A stretch of 64,000 bases of DNA from SAR324 cluster bacterium (GTDB lineage: Bacteria > SAR324 > NAC60-12): the NCBI GenBank assembly GCA_028281495.1, contig JANQJU010000042.1:1-64000 (forward strand), read 5' to 3'. Of the stretch, positions 1 through 9,055 are shown one piece after another. The notes below the pieces were generated by a model, which saw only the letters and a list, made by a program, of their open reading frames with translations, was not told where the DNA came from and ran no database searches. The translations under genes were made by a program, and so were the position numbers. Position 1 is the stretch's first letter, and each line of letters opens with the position of its first letter.

Positions 1-511
1 ATACGAAAAAATAATCTAATGTATCTCGAATCCCACTGCCGAGCGAACTTTTTTTATCCCACTTTCAAACGCTGGAATCTAAACTTGATGACATTGCGCG
101 CGCACGGGCCATTTACTTTTTGAAGGGTACTGAATTCCTCATGAATTTTCCAACGAATAAATTATTCGTATTGTTGATCAGAGTTTCTCCGGAGTGGTGC
201 TGAATAACATCCAGTCCTCAATTGCTCTCAGGTAAGGATGGGGCTTGGGTTACAAAGGAAATATGTTGCGTGGCGGTACCATCAATCTTAGCTTTGAGTT
301 GTACTTATCAATTGATTAAAAGCCTGTTGGTAGCCTTTGTGCCAACGCGATAGAGGTGGACGATTATGGGGCGTATCCTGCTGGAGTCTTGTGAAGAGGT
401 TGGTCACAAGTACCGATCGGTTCAACGTGATTTATCGATCACAAAAACCGACCGGCTCGCAGGTAGACTCACTCAGGTAAGTGTTTTAAATCGCGGGATG
501 TGTTTTGAAAA
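1..511. other. Left edge without a supported gene
   Basis: No open frame here has a ribosome-binding site, a recognisable domain or convincing protein character. A frame of about 55 codons starts at the ATG at 366 and runs into the end of the next gene on the opposite strand; it has no visible family signature. The stretch may hold downstream sequence of a gene beyond the window. Confidence 0.5.
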
Positions 512-1372
512 CTACTTCAAGCAGGTCCAGCTATAGATGCTGTATTCCAGGAGCAACTTGGTGCATTCGCTGTCTTCATAATACCCAACTGTGCCAGTTT
601 CACGATAGTATTCAACACACTCGTCACCCGTAGATTTTTGGCAAAAGGCGAGATCCGTCCGCGACCCTTGGATGTAAAATTTCCCTCCTAACACGGGGCG
701 ACATTTGCCTGTATGGCCTTTTTGGGTGGGGCCACATTTGTAGTCATTGCGGACTCGTTGATCCCCCGGTTTTGGTTTTTTCAACAAAGCGAGCAACTGT
801 TTGAATTCCATCGAATTGGTCTTGCTGCTGATTTCTACCTCATTCAAGAGAAAGGTTTTTGGTACATTTGGCAAATGCCAACCGTCTTTCCCTTGAACCG
901 CTCCCAATCGCTCTAATGCAACCTCTGCGCAACCAGTTTTGACAAAAATCGTTTCTTCAGATGCCGAAACAAATGCCAACAACGTATCAATATCTTCCGC
1001 AGCAAATTCTCCTTCGGCTGGAAAGGGCAAGATCTGTTGGATAAATTCTCCATCAATTCCGGGAATGAAGGAAGTGCCTTTGGGAGTGCATTTGATGGTG
1101 ACTTTTTTAGATCGTTTGATCGTGCATTTGATCCCAGAGGAATCTGGGTCAGGCCATGGTTTGTAAGACGGGGGAGAGCTATCATAGTCTGGCTCAGTGG
1201 TTTCCTCTCGATTGCAATCTCCATCACAAACATGATTTGCTACGGCAAGTGTCAACTTGGTGCTGGCTTGAGCACGCGCGGCTTTCAACGCTTCTTCTTT
1301 GGTAGAGCCAAAGCCCTCACCGTCTTCTGTTATCGTATCTATAAACTCTCCAGGGCAAGTAATTGTTTTCAT
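512..1372 (-). CDS. Cysteine-rich hypothetical protein, 286 aa
   Basis: I do not recognise a family. The start is supported by GGAG about eight bases before the ATG. The protein has no signal peptide or membrane segment. It opens with a short strand followed by a helix rich in Ala, Lys and Glu (residues about 20-45), then a CDGDC motif and a Pro/Asp/Ser-rich low-complexity stretch (about 55-80). Twelve cysteines are spread over the length, many in the last 80 residues, which suggests disulfides or metal binding and possibly a secreted or exported state despite the missing signal. It stands alone, and a 25-bp tandem repeat lies just upstream of its start. It is probably a real gene because the frame is long and coherent; function unknown. 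Confidence 0.65.
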   Translation of the reverse strand: MKTITCPGEFIDTITEDGEGFGSTKEEALKAARAQASTKLTLAVANHVCDGDCNREETTEPDYDSSPPSYKPWPDPDSSGIKCTIKRSKKVTIKCTPKGTSFIPGIDGEFIQQILPFPAEGEFAAEDIDTLLAFVSASEETIFVKTGCAEVALERLGAVQGKDGWHLPNVPKTFLLNEVEISSKTNSMEFKQLLALLKKPKPGDQRVRNDYKCGPTQKGHTGKCRPVLGGKFYIQGSRTDLAFCQKSTGDECVEYYRETGTVGYYEDSECTKLLLEYSIYSWTCLK

Positions 1373-1428
1373 GATGCTTCTCCGTTAATAGATCATTTGG
1401 TTTTCAATATCTAAACATCGATTATTAT

Positions 1429-1492
1429 TGCACCTCGCTCTCTAGGTTATGAATGCACCTCGCTCTCTGGATTATAAATGCACCTCGTCTTC
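1429..1492. repeat. Short tandem repeat, 25-bp unit, about 2.5 copies
   Basis: Copies start at 1429, 1454 and 1479. Each begins TGCACCTCG, followed in the two full copies by TCTCT(A/G)G(G/A)TTAT(G/A)AA. The copies differ at a few positions, so the array is not brand new. It lies about 57 bp upstream of the start of the cysteine-rich gene. The 15-mer TCTCTAGGTTATGAA at 1439-1453 recurs exactly in the repeat at 61377-61391, linking the two loci. Confidence 0.8.
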
Positions 1493-2486
1493 TTGAATTT
1501 TTATCGTGAATGGGACACGCCTCCTGCTTGTCAAAGAACTCCTGTGGCTGAAGCCTATGGCAGAAACTATCAGATGCATAAATCGAATGCTCATCATTCT
1601 GCTAGTTATGCATGATGATTTCAGTTGAGAATTTACCAAAGGAGTTCATTCACAAATAAGACTGAGTCTCGAAGTTGCTTTTAGGATCATTATTTTACTA
1701 GTGGCAGAAAGCCCTAGCAGGTTTGCTTTTATACTCCAATTTAGGAAGGTTTGGTGTAACTCGAAGTTTAAACCGCGTTTCCGCACCCGTTTTTGTGGTT
1801 TATGAATAAAGTCTCTGGTAGGGGGGGCCGAGGAGCCTTGAGAGTTGAGAATGGTGAGGTTTGAACTCAGTACCAACATTTGATTTACATCCAAATAAAG
1901 GACATAGGTTCCTTTAAACGAAGAGAACACCCACCGAGCTGTCACTCGATTTGAGAGCTTACTTTTTTGACCAGGATAGGTTTCTTGATGCATAGCTAAT
2001 GGGTTGATTGTCCAAGGTTTTATCTTGTTAAGATGGGAAGAAAAGCACCAGATGTGGAACCATTTCCCTATCAAAACGGATATTCAAAAAACTGCAATTC
2101 CAGGTATGGAAACGCATTTAAAACTTCTTGAAAACCAATAAAGCAAAAAAAATTACCAAAAAGAGAATAATGTGAATTTAAGATTGTCAGAATTGTATGT
2201 CGTTTCAGCATCCCCTCTGAACCTTCTTTTCAAAAGGTGATAATGCTCTTTGGAATCGATATGGCGTTGGCCTTGTGTTCTTGTTTGAATGACTCTGCAT
2301 TTTGTTAGCAGAAGATTTGAGCTTACTTTGCCAGCATCCATTGAAAATCCATTTTCGTCTCCTGAGACACCTTCTTTGAGGAAAAAGGCGGAGCAATCAC
2401 ACCCCCCGCTGAAGATCGATAAGTCCGTTCGCCACTACGACCGGTACTGATTGCGATTATTTTGATACTTATTGGAAGGGACATTA
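1493..2486. other. About 1 kb without a supported gene
   Basis: Only weak open frames occur here. The longest (142 codons, minus strand, 1646-2074) starts at TTG without a clear ribosome-binding site and has no family character. Two overlapping short minus-strand frames near 2150-2400 also look random. The region holds the promoter of the E1 gene at its right end but I cannot place it with confidence. It may contain remnants of decayed genes. Confidence 0.5.
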
Positions 2487-4400
2487 ATGGAAGCTCGATT
2501 TTACAAAGCGCTGTTAATTCGGCAGGTCGAAGAAACTCTCCTGACCTTATTCAGTCAAGGCAAGGTGAACGGCACGGTCCACACGTGCATAGGCCAGGAA
2601 TTTGTGGGAGTGGCGCTTGCCGAAGCCAAAAGTCTGGGTGATTTTTGGTTTTCGAATCATCGAGGACATGGACATTTCTTGTCGTTCACCTCCAACATTG
2701 AGGGCCTCATTGCAGAAGTCATGGGCAAAGTGACTGGGGTTTCTCAAGGGGTGGGTGGGAGCCAACACCTCTACACGGAAAATTATCTCTCCAATGGCAT
2801 TCAAGGCGGCATGGTGCCGGTGGCTGCAGGCACTGCCCTGGCTTTTAAGGAAAAAGCCAACGGCCATATTGCTGTTGTGTTCATCGGAGACGGAACCTTG
2901 GGAGAAGGCTCGATCTACGAAGCATTCAATTTGGCCGCTAAATGGGAATTGCCCTTATTGGTTGTGTTAGAAAACAATGCGTATGCGCAATCCACCGCAA
3001 CGCAAACCACCCTAGCGGGTTCAATCCAACAGCGGGCAGAAGGCTTTGGACTCCACTATTTTTTTGCCGACACTTGGAATGTGGATCAACTGTTTACAGT
3101 GGCCCAACAAGCTACAGAGACAGCCCGGAGTGGTAAAGCAGTCTTGCTAGAAGTGAAAACATATCGGCTGAAATCGCATTCCAAAGGCGATGACAATCGC
3201 GCTATCGAAGAAATTCAACATTACGAAACGCGCGACCCCTTGACTCAATTTCTACAACAACATCCTCAAGAGACTGCTGCCGCGTTAGAAGCTATCTTAC
3301 AATTGATCGATAACGCCATCGAACAAGCCGAAGCGGCAGACCCGTGTCAGTTTCAAATGGCCCGGCCTGACTTTCCAACTCCCTCCGAATGGACCGTTCC
3401 CTCGTTTGAAGACGGGCGTTTTGTCAATTTGCTCTACGAAACATTCCAGGACCGATTTGACCAACAAGCCGAATTGCGCATGATCGGTGAAGACATTGAA
3501 GGAGAATATGGCGGGGCCTTCAAAGTCACCAAAGACTTGAGTTTGAAGTATCCAGGTCGGTTGAGGAATACACCGATCAGCGAATCCACAATCATCGGTG
3601 TGTGTACTGGACTTGCCATCAATGGTTTTTTGCCTTTAGCAGAAATCATGTTTGGTGATTTCATGACACTCACTTTGGATCAACTGCTGCAACATGCCTC
3701 CAAATTTTGTGAGATGTATGGGCGTCGATTACGGGTTCCCATGATCGTTCGCACACCAATGGGAGGCAAACGGGGATATGGGCCGACACACAGCCAATCC
3801 ATCGAAAAGTTTTTTTTGGGCATCCCCAATTTGGATGTCTTGGCGCTGAACATTAGGGTGTCACCACGACAGGTCTACAATCGATTGTTCAATTCAGTGG
3901 CCAATCCCACTTTGGTGATCGAAAACAAAATTCTCTACACGCGGCCTTTGCGCACAAAATCGATCAATGGCTTTACCATCCATTACTCCAACGAACGATT
4001 TCCTACCGTGAAAATCTCTCCCATTGCCACCACGCCGGAAGTCACCATTGCCTGCTATGGGGGGGTGCTGGAAGAGGTGGAAGTGGCGTTACAGGCGCTT
4101 TTTGATGACCATGAAATTTTATGTGAAGTGCTCTGTTTGAGCCAAATTTACCCTTTGAACATCGAGCCTATTGCCAAATCTGTCCGTCGGACCCAACGCC
4201 TATTGACAATCGAAGAAGGCACCCGTTTCGCCGCATTGAGTAGCGAAATCGCTGCTCAGCTGCAAGAGACTGGCGTACCTGTCAAAGCGTTAACCCGTTT
4301 GGGGTATGACGGAATCATTCCCTCTTCTTTTTTACGAGAAATGGAATTGTTACCGAATAGCCAAATCATCGTTGACACCATCCAAAGCATGACAAACTAA
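2487..4400 (+). CDS. Fused alpha/beta E1 component of a thiamine-dependent 2-oxoacid dehydrogenase
   Basis: TPP-dependent E1 that would decarboxylate a 2-oxoacid and pass the acyl group to a lipoyl domain. The alpha half (about 1-300) has the RGHGHF and GVGGSQH segments and the TPP motif GDGTLGEGS (134-142) ending in ENN (162-164). The beta half (about 305-637) carries GEDIEGEYGG, TPISES, a DFMTLTLDQ segment and HSQS (435-438), all typical of E1 beta. Alpha and beta are usually separate genes in branched-chain/acetoin-type complexes; here they form one 637-aa chain. The ATG at 2487 has GGAAGG eight bases upstream, better than a TTG at 2472. The next gene, 14 bp downstream, encodes the lipoyl partner. 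No E3 gene and no canonical E2 lie nearby. The 2-oxoacid substrate cannot be read from the sequence. Confidence 0.88.
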   Translation: MEARFYKALLIRQVEETLLTLFSQGKVNGTVHTCIGQEFVGVALAEAKSLGDFWFSNHRGHGHFLSFTSNIEGLIAEVMGKVTGVSQGVGGSQHLYTENYLSNGIQGGMVPVAAGTALAFKEKANGHIAVVFIGDGTLGEGSIYEAFNLAAKWELPLLVVLENNAYAQSTATQTTLAGSIQQRAEGFGLHYFFADTWNVDQLFTVAQQATETARSGKAVLLEVKTYRLKSHSKGDDNRAIEEIQHYETRDPLTQFLQQHPQETAAALEAILQLIDNAIEQAEAADPCQFQMARPDFPTPSEWTVPSFEDGRFVNLLYETFQDRFDQQAELRMIGEDIEGEYGGAFKVTKDLSLKYPGRLRNTPISESTIIGVCTGLAINGFLPLAEIMFGDFMTLTLDQLLQHASKFCEMYGRRLRVPMIVRTPMGGKRGYGPTHSQSIEKFFLGIPNLDVLALNIRVSPRQVYNRLFNSVANPTLVIENKILYTRPLRTKSINGFTIHYSNERFPTVKISPIATTPEVTIACYGGVLEEVEVALQALFDDHEILCEVLCLSQIYPLNIEPIAKSVRRTQRLLTIEEGTRFAALSSEIAAQLQETGVPVKALTRLGYDGIIPSSFLREMELLPNSQIIVDTIQSMTN

Positions 4401-4414
4401 TAGCGAGAGATCTT

Positions 4415-5551
4415 ATGACACAAACAGCGATACCTATTAAAGCTCCCAAAGAGTCGGTAAGCGATGAGTCCTATCGAGTTGTAGAAATTGTGATTCCTTC
4501 CGGTAGTGCGGTCACTCCGGGCGATATGTTGGCCATTCTAGAAACATCCAAAGCGGTTTTTGATTTAACAAGCCCCGCAGAAGGTCATTTTCATGCTCTC
4601 TTCCAAGAAGGTGATGAAGTGACTTTTGATCAGAATTTTGGATTCATCACCAATAGCTCAGAAATTCCCGAAGGGCTGAAGCCCCTCTCAACAAAAACAA
4701 CTTCCCCTTCTTCTTTAGAACTCCCTCACGGCACCCGGTTTTCCAAATCGGCTTTAGCGTTGATCGAATCGAGTCAAATCGATGTGCAACAGTTTGCCCA
4801 TTTGGCTCTTGTAAAAAAAGAGGATGTCGTTCGTTATCTCACCAACCAGTCTTCCACTACATTAAGCCTTCCCACCCACTTGGATAAATCCCGAGCCATC
4901 GTGTTGGTTGGCGGGGGAGGCATCTTGAATGAAGTGGTGGAAATTCTTGAACATAACGTTGAGTATTCCATTGCAGGCATCGTGTCGGATCGTTTGAAAC
5001 AGGGAGACAAGCACCCTATTTTAGGAACCTCTCAGACGCTCCCCCAATTGCGCCAAGCAGGTATCTCCTATGCCGTTTTTGCGGTGGGAATGTTCCGCAA
5101 CCATAAAGGGCGTGCCGCTGAATGTGACCGCCTGCGTGACCTTGGATATCAGTTGCCCAATATCATTCATCCATTGGCAACGGTCAGTCACAAGAGCCGC
5201 TTGGGCTGGCACAATTTGATCTTAGGCAACACCTATGTCGGTTCTAATGTGGAACTGGGCAATGATTGCATCCTTGATATCGGCAGCACGATTGCCCACG
5301 ATTGCCGTCTCGGAGACAATGTGCATTTGGCTCCGGGGGTTACATTAGCTGGGCATGTAGAAATCGGTCGGGATACCTTGATCGGCGTGGGTTGCAACAT
5401 TTTTGCTGAGGTAAAAATTGGGGAAGGAGTGACGGTTTCCAATGGGGTGTCGATCTTCGAAGACATTCCCGACCGTGCCTTTGTGGACAAACATGGCCGG
5501 TACCGACATATTGATTCCCAACGAGTTGATTCCCAACGAGCTTCCCAATAG
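4415..5551 (+). CDS. Lipoyl domain + E3/E1-binding domain + NeuD/PglD-like hexapeptide acyltransferase fusion
   Basis: Three modules are visible. Residues about 1-78 form a lipoyl domain with the lipoylation site ETSKA (Lys46). Residues about 106-142 match a peripheral subunit-binding domain (TRFSKSALALIESSQI onward), followed by a short linker. Residues about 158-360 match the NeuD/PglD/VioB sugar acyltransferase family: an N-terminal Rossmann-like VLVGGGG start, then left-handed beta-helix hexapeptides, with the family's catalytic His in STIAHDC (His295). The catalytic domain of a normal E2 (HxxxDG) is absent. The gene follows the E1 gene by 14 bp, so E1 probably charges this lipoyl arm. 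I infer that the acyl group goes to an amino sugar or similar acceptor instead of CoA. The C terminus ends in a 15-bp in-frame duplication. Confidence 0.85.
   Translation: MTQTAIPIKAPKESVSDESYRVVEIVIPSGSAVTPGDMLAILETSKAVFDLTSPAEGHFHALFQEGDEVTFDQNFGFITNSSEIPEGLKPLSTKTTSPSSLELPHGTRFSKSALALIESSQIDVQQFAHLALVKKEDVVRYLTNQSSTTLSLPTHLDKSRAIVLVGGGGILNEVVEILEHNVEYSIAGIVSDRLKQGDKHPILGTSQTLPQLRQAGISYAVFAVGMFRNHKGRAAECDRLRDLGYQLPNIIHPLATVSHKSRLGWHNLILGNTYVGSNVELGNDCILDIGSTIAHDCRLGDNVHLAPGVTLAGHVEIGRDTLIGVGCNIFAEVKIGEGVTVSNGVSIFEDIPDRAFVDKHGRYRHIDSQRVDSQRASQ
5511..5551 (+). repeat. 15-bp tandem duplication spanning the stop codon
   Basis: TTGATTCCCAACGAG occurs at 5511-5525 and exactly again at 5526-5540, followed by a partial third copy (CTTCCCAATAG) that contains the TAG stop. 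In frame it encodes the repeated tail I/V-D-S-Q-R. The unit is a multiple of three, so it extends the protein without a frame change. Confidence 0.8.
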
Positions 5552-5953
5552 TGAAGCTAACAGGGAAGATCAGGAAGACTCTTGAAGTCGGAAACTTCAT
5601 ATAACCGCCTTTACTCTCTTCCTTTTCCCCTTCAACCTAGATGGAACCTGCTTTGGAAACCGAATCAATCCGCGCTGGATGGCGTATTATTCCAAAGAAG
5701 CGGAGAAACGCTCCTGGAAATCGTTGCAAAAGAAGATTCTCAAAGAGAATCAAACCGAGCAAAAGCAACTCAAGCTTACTTACCTAATGGAAGTGATATT
5801 TTCGCTAATGCACTGAGCCATAAACCTTATTTCTTAATTCTGGACAGTTGATAACATAGCTTATTACTGAATCGCAATATTGAACATAACTGCAAAACCA
5901 AGGACAAGAATCTACAAGCGTGTTCCAATTTTTACTAGTGGCAAGAAGCTCCT
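5552..5953. other. Intergenic stretch, possible small gene remnant
   Basis: No gene is well supported. A plus-strand frame starting at the ATG at 5679 reads about 45 residues of charged, helix-like sequence (starting MAYYSKEAEKRSW) before a stop, and the frame is open upstream of that ATG, so it may be the tail of a decayed gene. A longer plus-strand frame at 5582-5851 lacks protein character. No clear terminator was seen. Confidence 0.35.
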
Positions 5954-7717
5954 TCACTCTTCAAATAAGTGATCGAGGAAGAATAGACGGTGTGCCGTGA
6001 GCAGATGATTGGTGTGACAAAGGGCTAAGGCTTCCTGAGTGAATCCTCCTAGAGCAATGAAGGCACCCGTCATCATAATTTGGGGATGAGCTGTTTGTAG
6101 CCATTCCAGCTTCTCCACAAAGTCTTCCACAGGGGTTTTGCCAAGGGGGGTTTGTAACTTCTTTGTCTCAATCACGAGCCACCGACTATCATCGGAGTGA
6201 GCCAGCACATCGATTTCAAAGTTTTTCCCATCGGGGCGTTGGAATAACTGGCGCGTTCGCACTTCAATAAGATTCCATCCCTCTGCCTTGACGGGATTCT
6301 CTTCCACAGACCATTCAAAAAAATCCTGGAGGTGAATACGCTTTCGACGACGCAATTCGGTAGCCAACATATCTTCTACAATTTTACCGGCCAGTTGGTT
6401 GAGCTTGCCTTGTAATTGATGGTTGCGATGTTTCAAGGCTTCGTAATGTTGATCGAAATCCATTGCCACGGACTGAGCAAACTCGTGGGCTTCTTCTTCA
6501 AAACGGTTGCGTAAGATCAAAAATAACGTGCCATCGCGGAGACCTTGAAAGCGGATATTGGAGGTGCCTTCATCGATCAGATCCATCTCGACCAACAATA
6601 GGAGTTGACGCAATACTTCTTTGAGATCCAAGTCCAGTTTCAAGGCCTCTTGAATTTCGCGGTGAGTCCATTCTCGATCAGAATGTTTGGTGAGGTACAA
6701 TAAGATCCGTCGGGCATTGACATTGTTGATACGGTCCAAAGTCAGATCAATATACTCGGCCCAAGTTCGGGCAAAGCCTGTTATTTTTTGGGTCAATTCA
6801 TACTGTACGGTCTCCCCCACCTGCTGAGGTTGGGTGAGGTCTTTATCAGGATGTTGGCTTTGCAAGACACAAGAAATGAAATACGGATCACTTTGACAGA
6901 GGTCATTGATCAGTACCGCCGATTCGTGGGTGATGGAGATTTCGAAAACTTCGGCATACCGGTAAACGGCTTCGAGCCCCTCATCGGAAGCAAGGCTGGG
7001 GGAAAGTTCCCAAAACTTGAGTCGCCCGGCTTCGAGATATTTGTTGATGACGTTAACCAACCACCCGACATAAGATCCCGTGACAAACATGGGAGCAATT
7101 TTGGATTCGGACCGTTCATGATAGCTCCCCGCCATTGTAATGGCTTTGGCCTCCACACAAGCTTCATCCATATAAATGTATTCCGCGATGTTCTGGAATT
7201 CGTCCAGAATCACCACCCAACGGCAATCCAAGAGATCGGCATACATGTGGGGGGCGTTGTAGCACACGGTCCACATGTTCCCAAAAGCCCGTTGCTCTCG
7301 AAAATTCACCAATTGGTCCACGTCAGTGACCATAAAATCCAGATGCTGTTGTTGGGCATAGTCTTGGATTTGTTCTAGATCGAAAATTCGTTTGGCAATG
7401 GAGACATCGTGTTCGCGAAAGGAAATGAACTGCGTGGCAAAGTGTCTAAAGTAATCGACCGCAAAATCCGGAAGCCAAATACGGTTGGCTTTGATCTCAT
7501 AGTAAAACGGAACGATAGCCCCCTTTTCAGTCCAGAGTTGATTGAACATGCGTTGAGCAATGGCCGTTTTGCCGCTCTTTTTGCGGGCGAGGAGGGCGAT
7601 GGACCAGGAGATGCGTTTGTGAATGCCTCGGAGCCAATGGTTGAGACGCTCAAACTCCGCTTTGCGACCGACAAGTAAGTCAGGAGGGCCGATCCGTTCG
7701 GTGAGGGGGTATTGCAT
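5954..7717 (-). CDS. AAA/STAND-type ATPase with C-terminal PD-(D/E)XK nuclease-like domain
   Basis: 587-aa ATPase. It starts with MQYPLTERIGPPDLLVGR, a common lead-in for archaeal-type ATPases, and has Walker A ARKKSGKT (44-51), Walker B WVVILDE (167-173) and a sensor-like FVTGSY (211-216). The middle looks like a winged-helix region (THREIQEALKL). Near the C terminus, EIDVLA followed by WLVIETKK fits the D...ExK core of the PD-(D/E)XK fold, as in ATPase_2 + DUF234 proteins. AAAAGGA precedes the ATG. A close paralogue lies at 59103-60848 and a decayed one immediately upstream on the same strand. Target and role are unknown; a DNA-associated or defence/mobile role is possible, but no partner gene is present. 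Confidence 0.8.
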   Translation of the reverse strand: MQYPLTERIGPPDLLVGRKAEFERLNHWLRGIHKRISWSIALLARKKSGKTAIAQRMFNQLWTEKGAIVPFYYEIKANRIWLPDFAVDYFRHFATQFISFREHDVSIAKRIFDLEQIQDYAQQQHLDFMVTDVDQLVNFREQRAFGNMWTVCYNAPHMYADLLDCRWVVILDEFQNIAEYIYMDEACVEAKAITMAGSYHERSESKIAPMFVTGSYVGWLVNVINKYLEAGRLKFWELSPSLASDEGLEAVYRYAEVFEISITHESAVLINDLCQSDPYFISCVLQSQHPDKDLTQPQQVGETVQYELTQKITGFARTWAEYIDLTLDRINNVNARRILLYLTKHSDREWTHREIQEALKLDLDLKEVLRQLLLLVEMDLIDEGTSNIRFQGLRDGTLFLILRNRFEEEAHEFAQSVAMDFDQHYEALKHRNHQLQGKLNQLAGKIVEDMLATELRRRKRIHLQDFFEWSVEENPVKAEGWNLIEVRTRQLFQRPDGKNFEIDVLAHSDDSRWLVIETKKLQTPLGKTPVEDFVEKLEWLQTAHPQIMMTGAFIALGGFTQEALALCHTNHLLTAHRLFFLDHLFEE

Positions 7718-7936
7718 GGAATCCTTTTTGCTGCCAGCCTGTGTGATTTAACTTCTGTGAAGCCCTTCCCCAATGAAATTGGAAGACTTTATTGCAATGG
7801 AGAGTTTTTCAATAATAGTTGTAATATTCTTTCCTGCCTACAGTAGAGCAATATGATTTTGTCTTTACAACGATTTCTCAACTAATTTTGGAAAACACAT
7901 GTCAACAGAAGCATTGTCGATAGAAGCTCTCCAAAC

Positions 7937-8683
7937 TCAGAAATGAAACAGCTTGGTATCCCCGATGATTTCGGCAGTTTTGGCGATCCCAATTTGGTTT
8001 TCCGAGGTATTAGACATGATTTCGTATTTAACCCCTTCTTGGACTCCGCGTTCGGTAGTCAAATCAAGGTCGGGGGCCGACGAATCGATCAAACAACGAA
8101 TAAAAAAGGGATCGTGGCGACACATCTCCGCAATTTGTAAAGCCGTCGCATTCGTCACGGGAACTTCGAGGTGTTCTGATAATCGCAAAGCGACTTCTAA
8201 GCTTTCTTCGGGTGCCATAGCAGTAGGAAATTCGAAAATTTTCAACCGTGCTCCTTCCAAATGTTGACGTATGATGTTCATCAACCAACCGATATAAGAA
8301 CCGGTCACGAGCATAGGCGCTATTTTGGATTCGGAGAGTCCATGAAAAATTCCGGGAAGCGAGGAGTCCGGTTCACCTTCCATTGCCAGGTTCCCCAGCC
8401 ATTGCTTGCTTTCTGAAATCTCAAAATAGAAAGGGAGGACGGATCCGTTTTCTTGCCAGAGGTGATTGAACAGCCGTTGCACAAAAGCGGTTTTGCCACT
8501 TTTTTTCCGGGCTAAGATGGCTCTCGATTTGGAAACCATTTTGGGAATTTTTCGGGTCCAGTTCAAAAAATCTTCCCATTGGGTCTGCCGGTAGACATAA
8601 AGATCGGGGTGACCAATCCGTTCTTTGAGAGGAAAGTGGGTTTGAACTGCTGAATAGGTATCGGTGTGAGTCGGAGTGGTCAT
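7937..8683 (-). pseudogene. Decayed paralogue of the ATPase-nuclease (internal deletion, truncated end)
   Basis: The 248-aa product aligns with the neighbouring ATPase: FPLKERIGHPDLYVYR at the start, an intact Walker A (ARKKSGKT), then a jump from the FYFEISESKQWLG region directly to GLSESKIAPMLVTGSY. About 100 residues including the Walker B LDE motif are missing, in frame. After KYEIMSN similarity stops and the frame ends, so the winged-helix and nuclease parts are gone. The ATG at 8683 (AGGTG upstream) is preferred over the longer open frame to 8821. The product could not hydrolyse ATP normally. It sits upstream of the intact copy on the same strand, so it is most likely a relic of tandem duplication, though a shortened regulatory form cannot be excluded. 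Confidence 0.75.
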
Positions 8684-9055
8684 AAAAACACCTACATGGT
8701 TGTTTTTGTTGGAGTGTGAATTCATATTCATTGCTATCAAGGTAGGGGACTTTCCTTGTTGTACACCTGAATCTTTTTGGTCGCAACGACTCCATTGCGT
8801 ACGGGGAGGGATGGAAGGCAATCAAATGGGTTGCTGAGGATTTGGTGGTTCAAAATTCAATGCCAAGCGCCGATTTTCGGCAAGGCCCAAAATGGATCAG
8901 AGCCGTGGCCCTCGGTATTGTCATAGGACAGTGGAAAACACTGGAAGGAGCTTGAGAAATTAGGTTGGAAAACTCATAAAGAAAAAACAAAGAATCGTGA
9001 CTTAAGATTGGCTATCTCACTGAAAATTCATGGTCTACAATCCATAAGGAACGCT
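8684..9055. other. Divergent intergenic region
   Basis: Lies between the decayed ATPase gene (minus) and the cyclase gene (plus). An upstream extension of the ATPase frame reaches 8821 but its residues do not match the paralogues. No repeats, hairpins or strong promoter boxes were recognised. Confidence 0.4.

Noticed and set aside
1646..2074. Minus-strand frame of 142 codons
   Set aside because: Starts at TTG, no ribosome-binding site, odd residue composition and no family character.
2153..2396. Two overlapping short minus-strand frames
   Set aside because: They overlap in different frames, have no start signal and look random.
4415..5551. Plain E2 acyltransferase
   Set aside because: The lipoyl and binding domains fit, but the C-terminal part is a left-handed beta-helix with a NeuD/PglD His and has no HxxxDG motif.
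5582..5851. Plus-strand frame of 89 codons after the acyltransferase fusion
   Set aside because: No ribosome-binding site and no protein-like pattern; another frame in the same place (from 5679) looks slightly more plausible but is too short to call.
6788..7378. Plus-strand frame of 196 codons
   Set aside because: Lies wholly inside the ATPase-nuclease gene on the other strand, which has clear motifs; this is a shadow frame.
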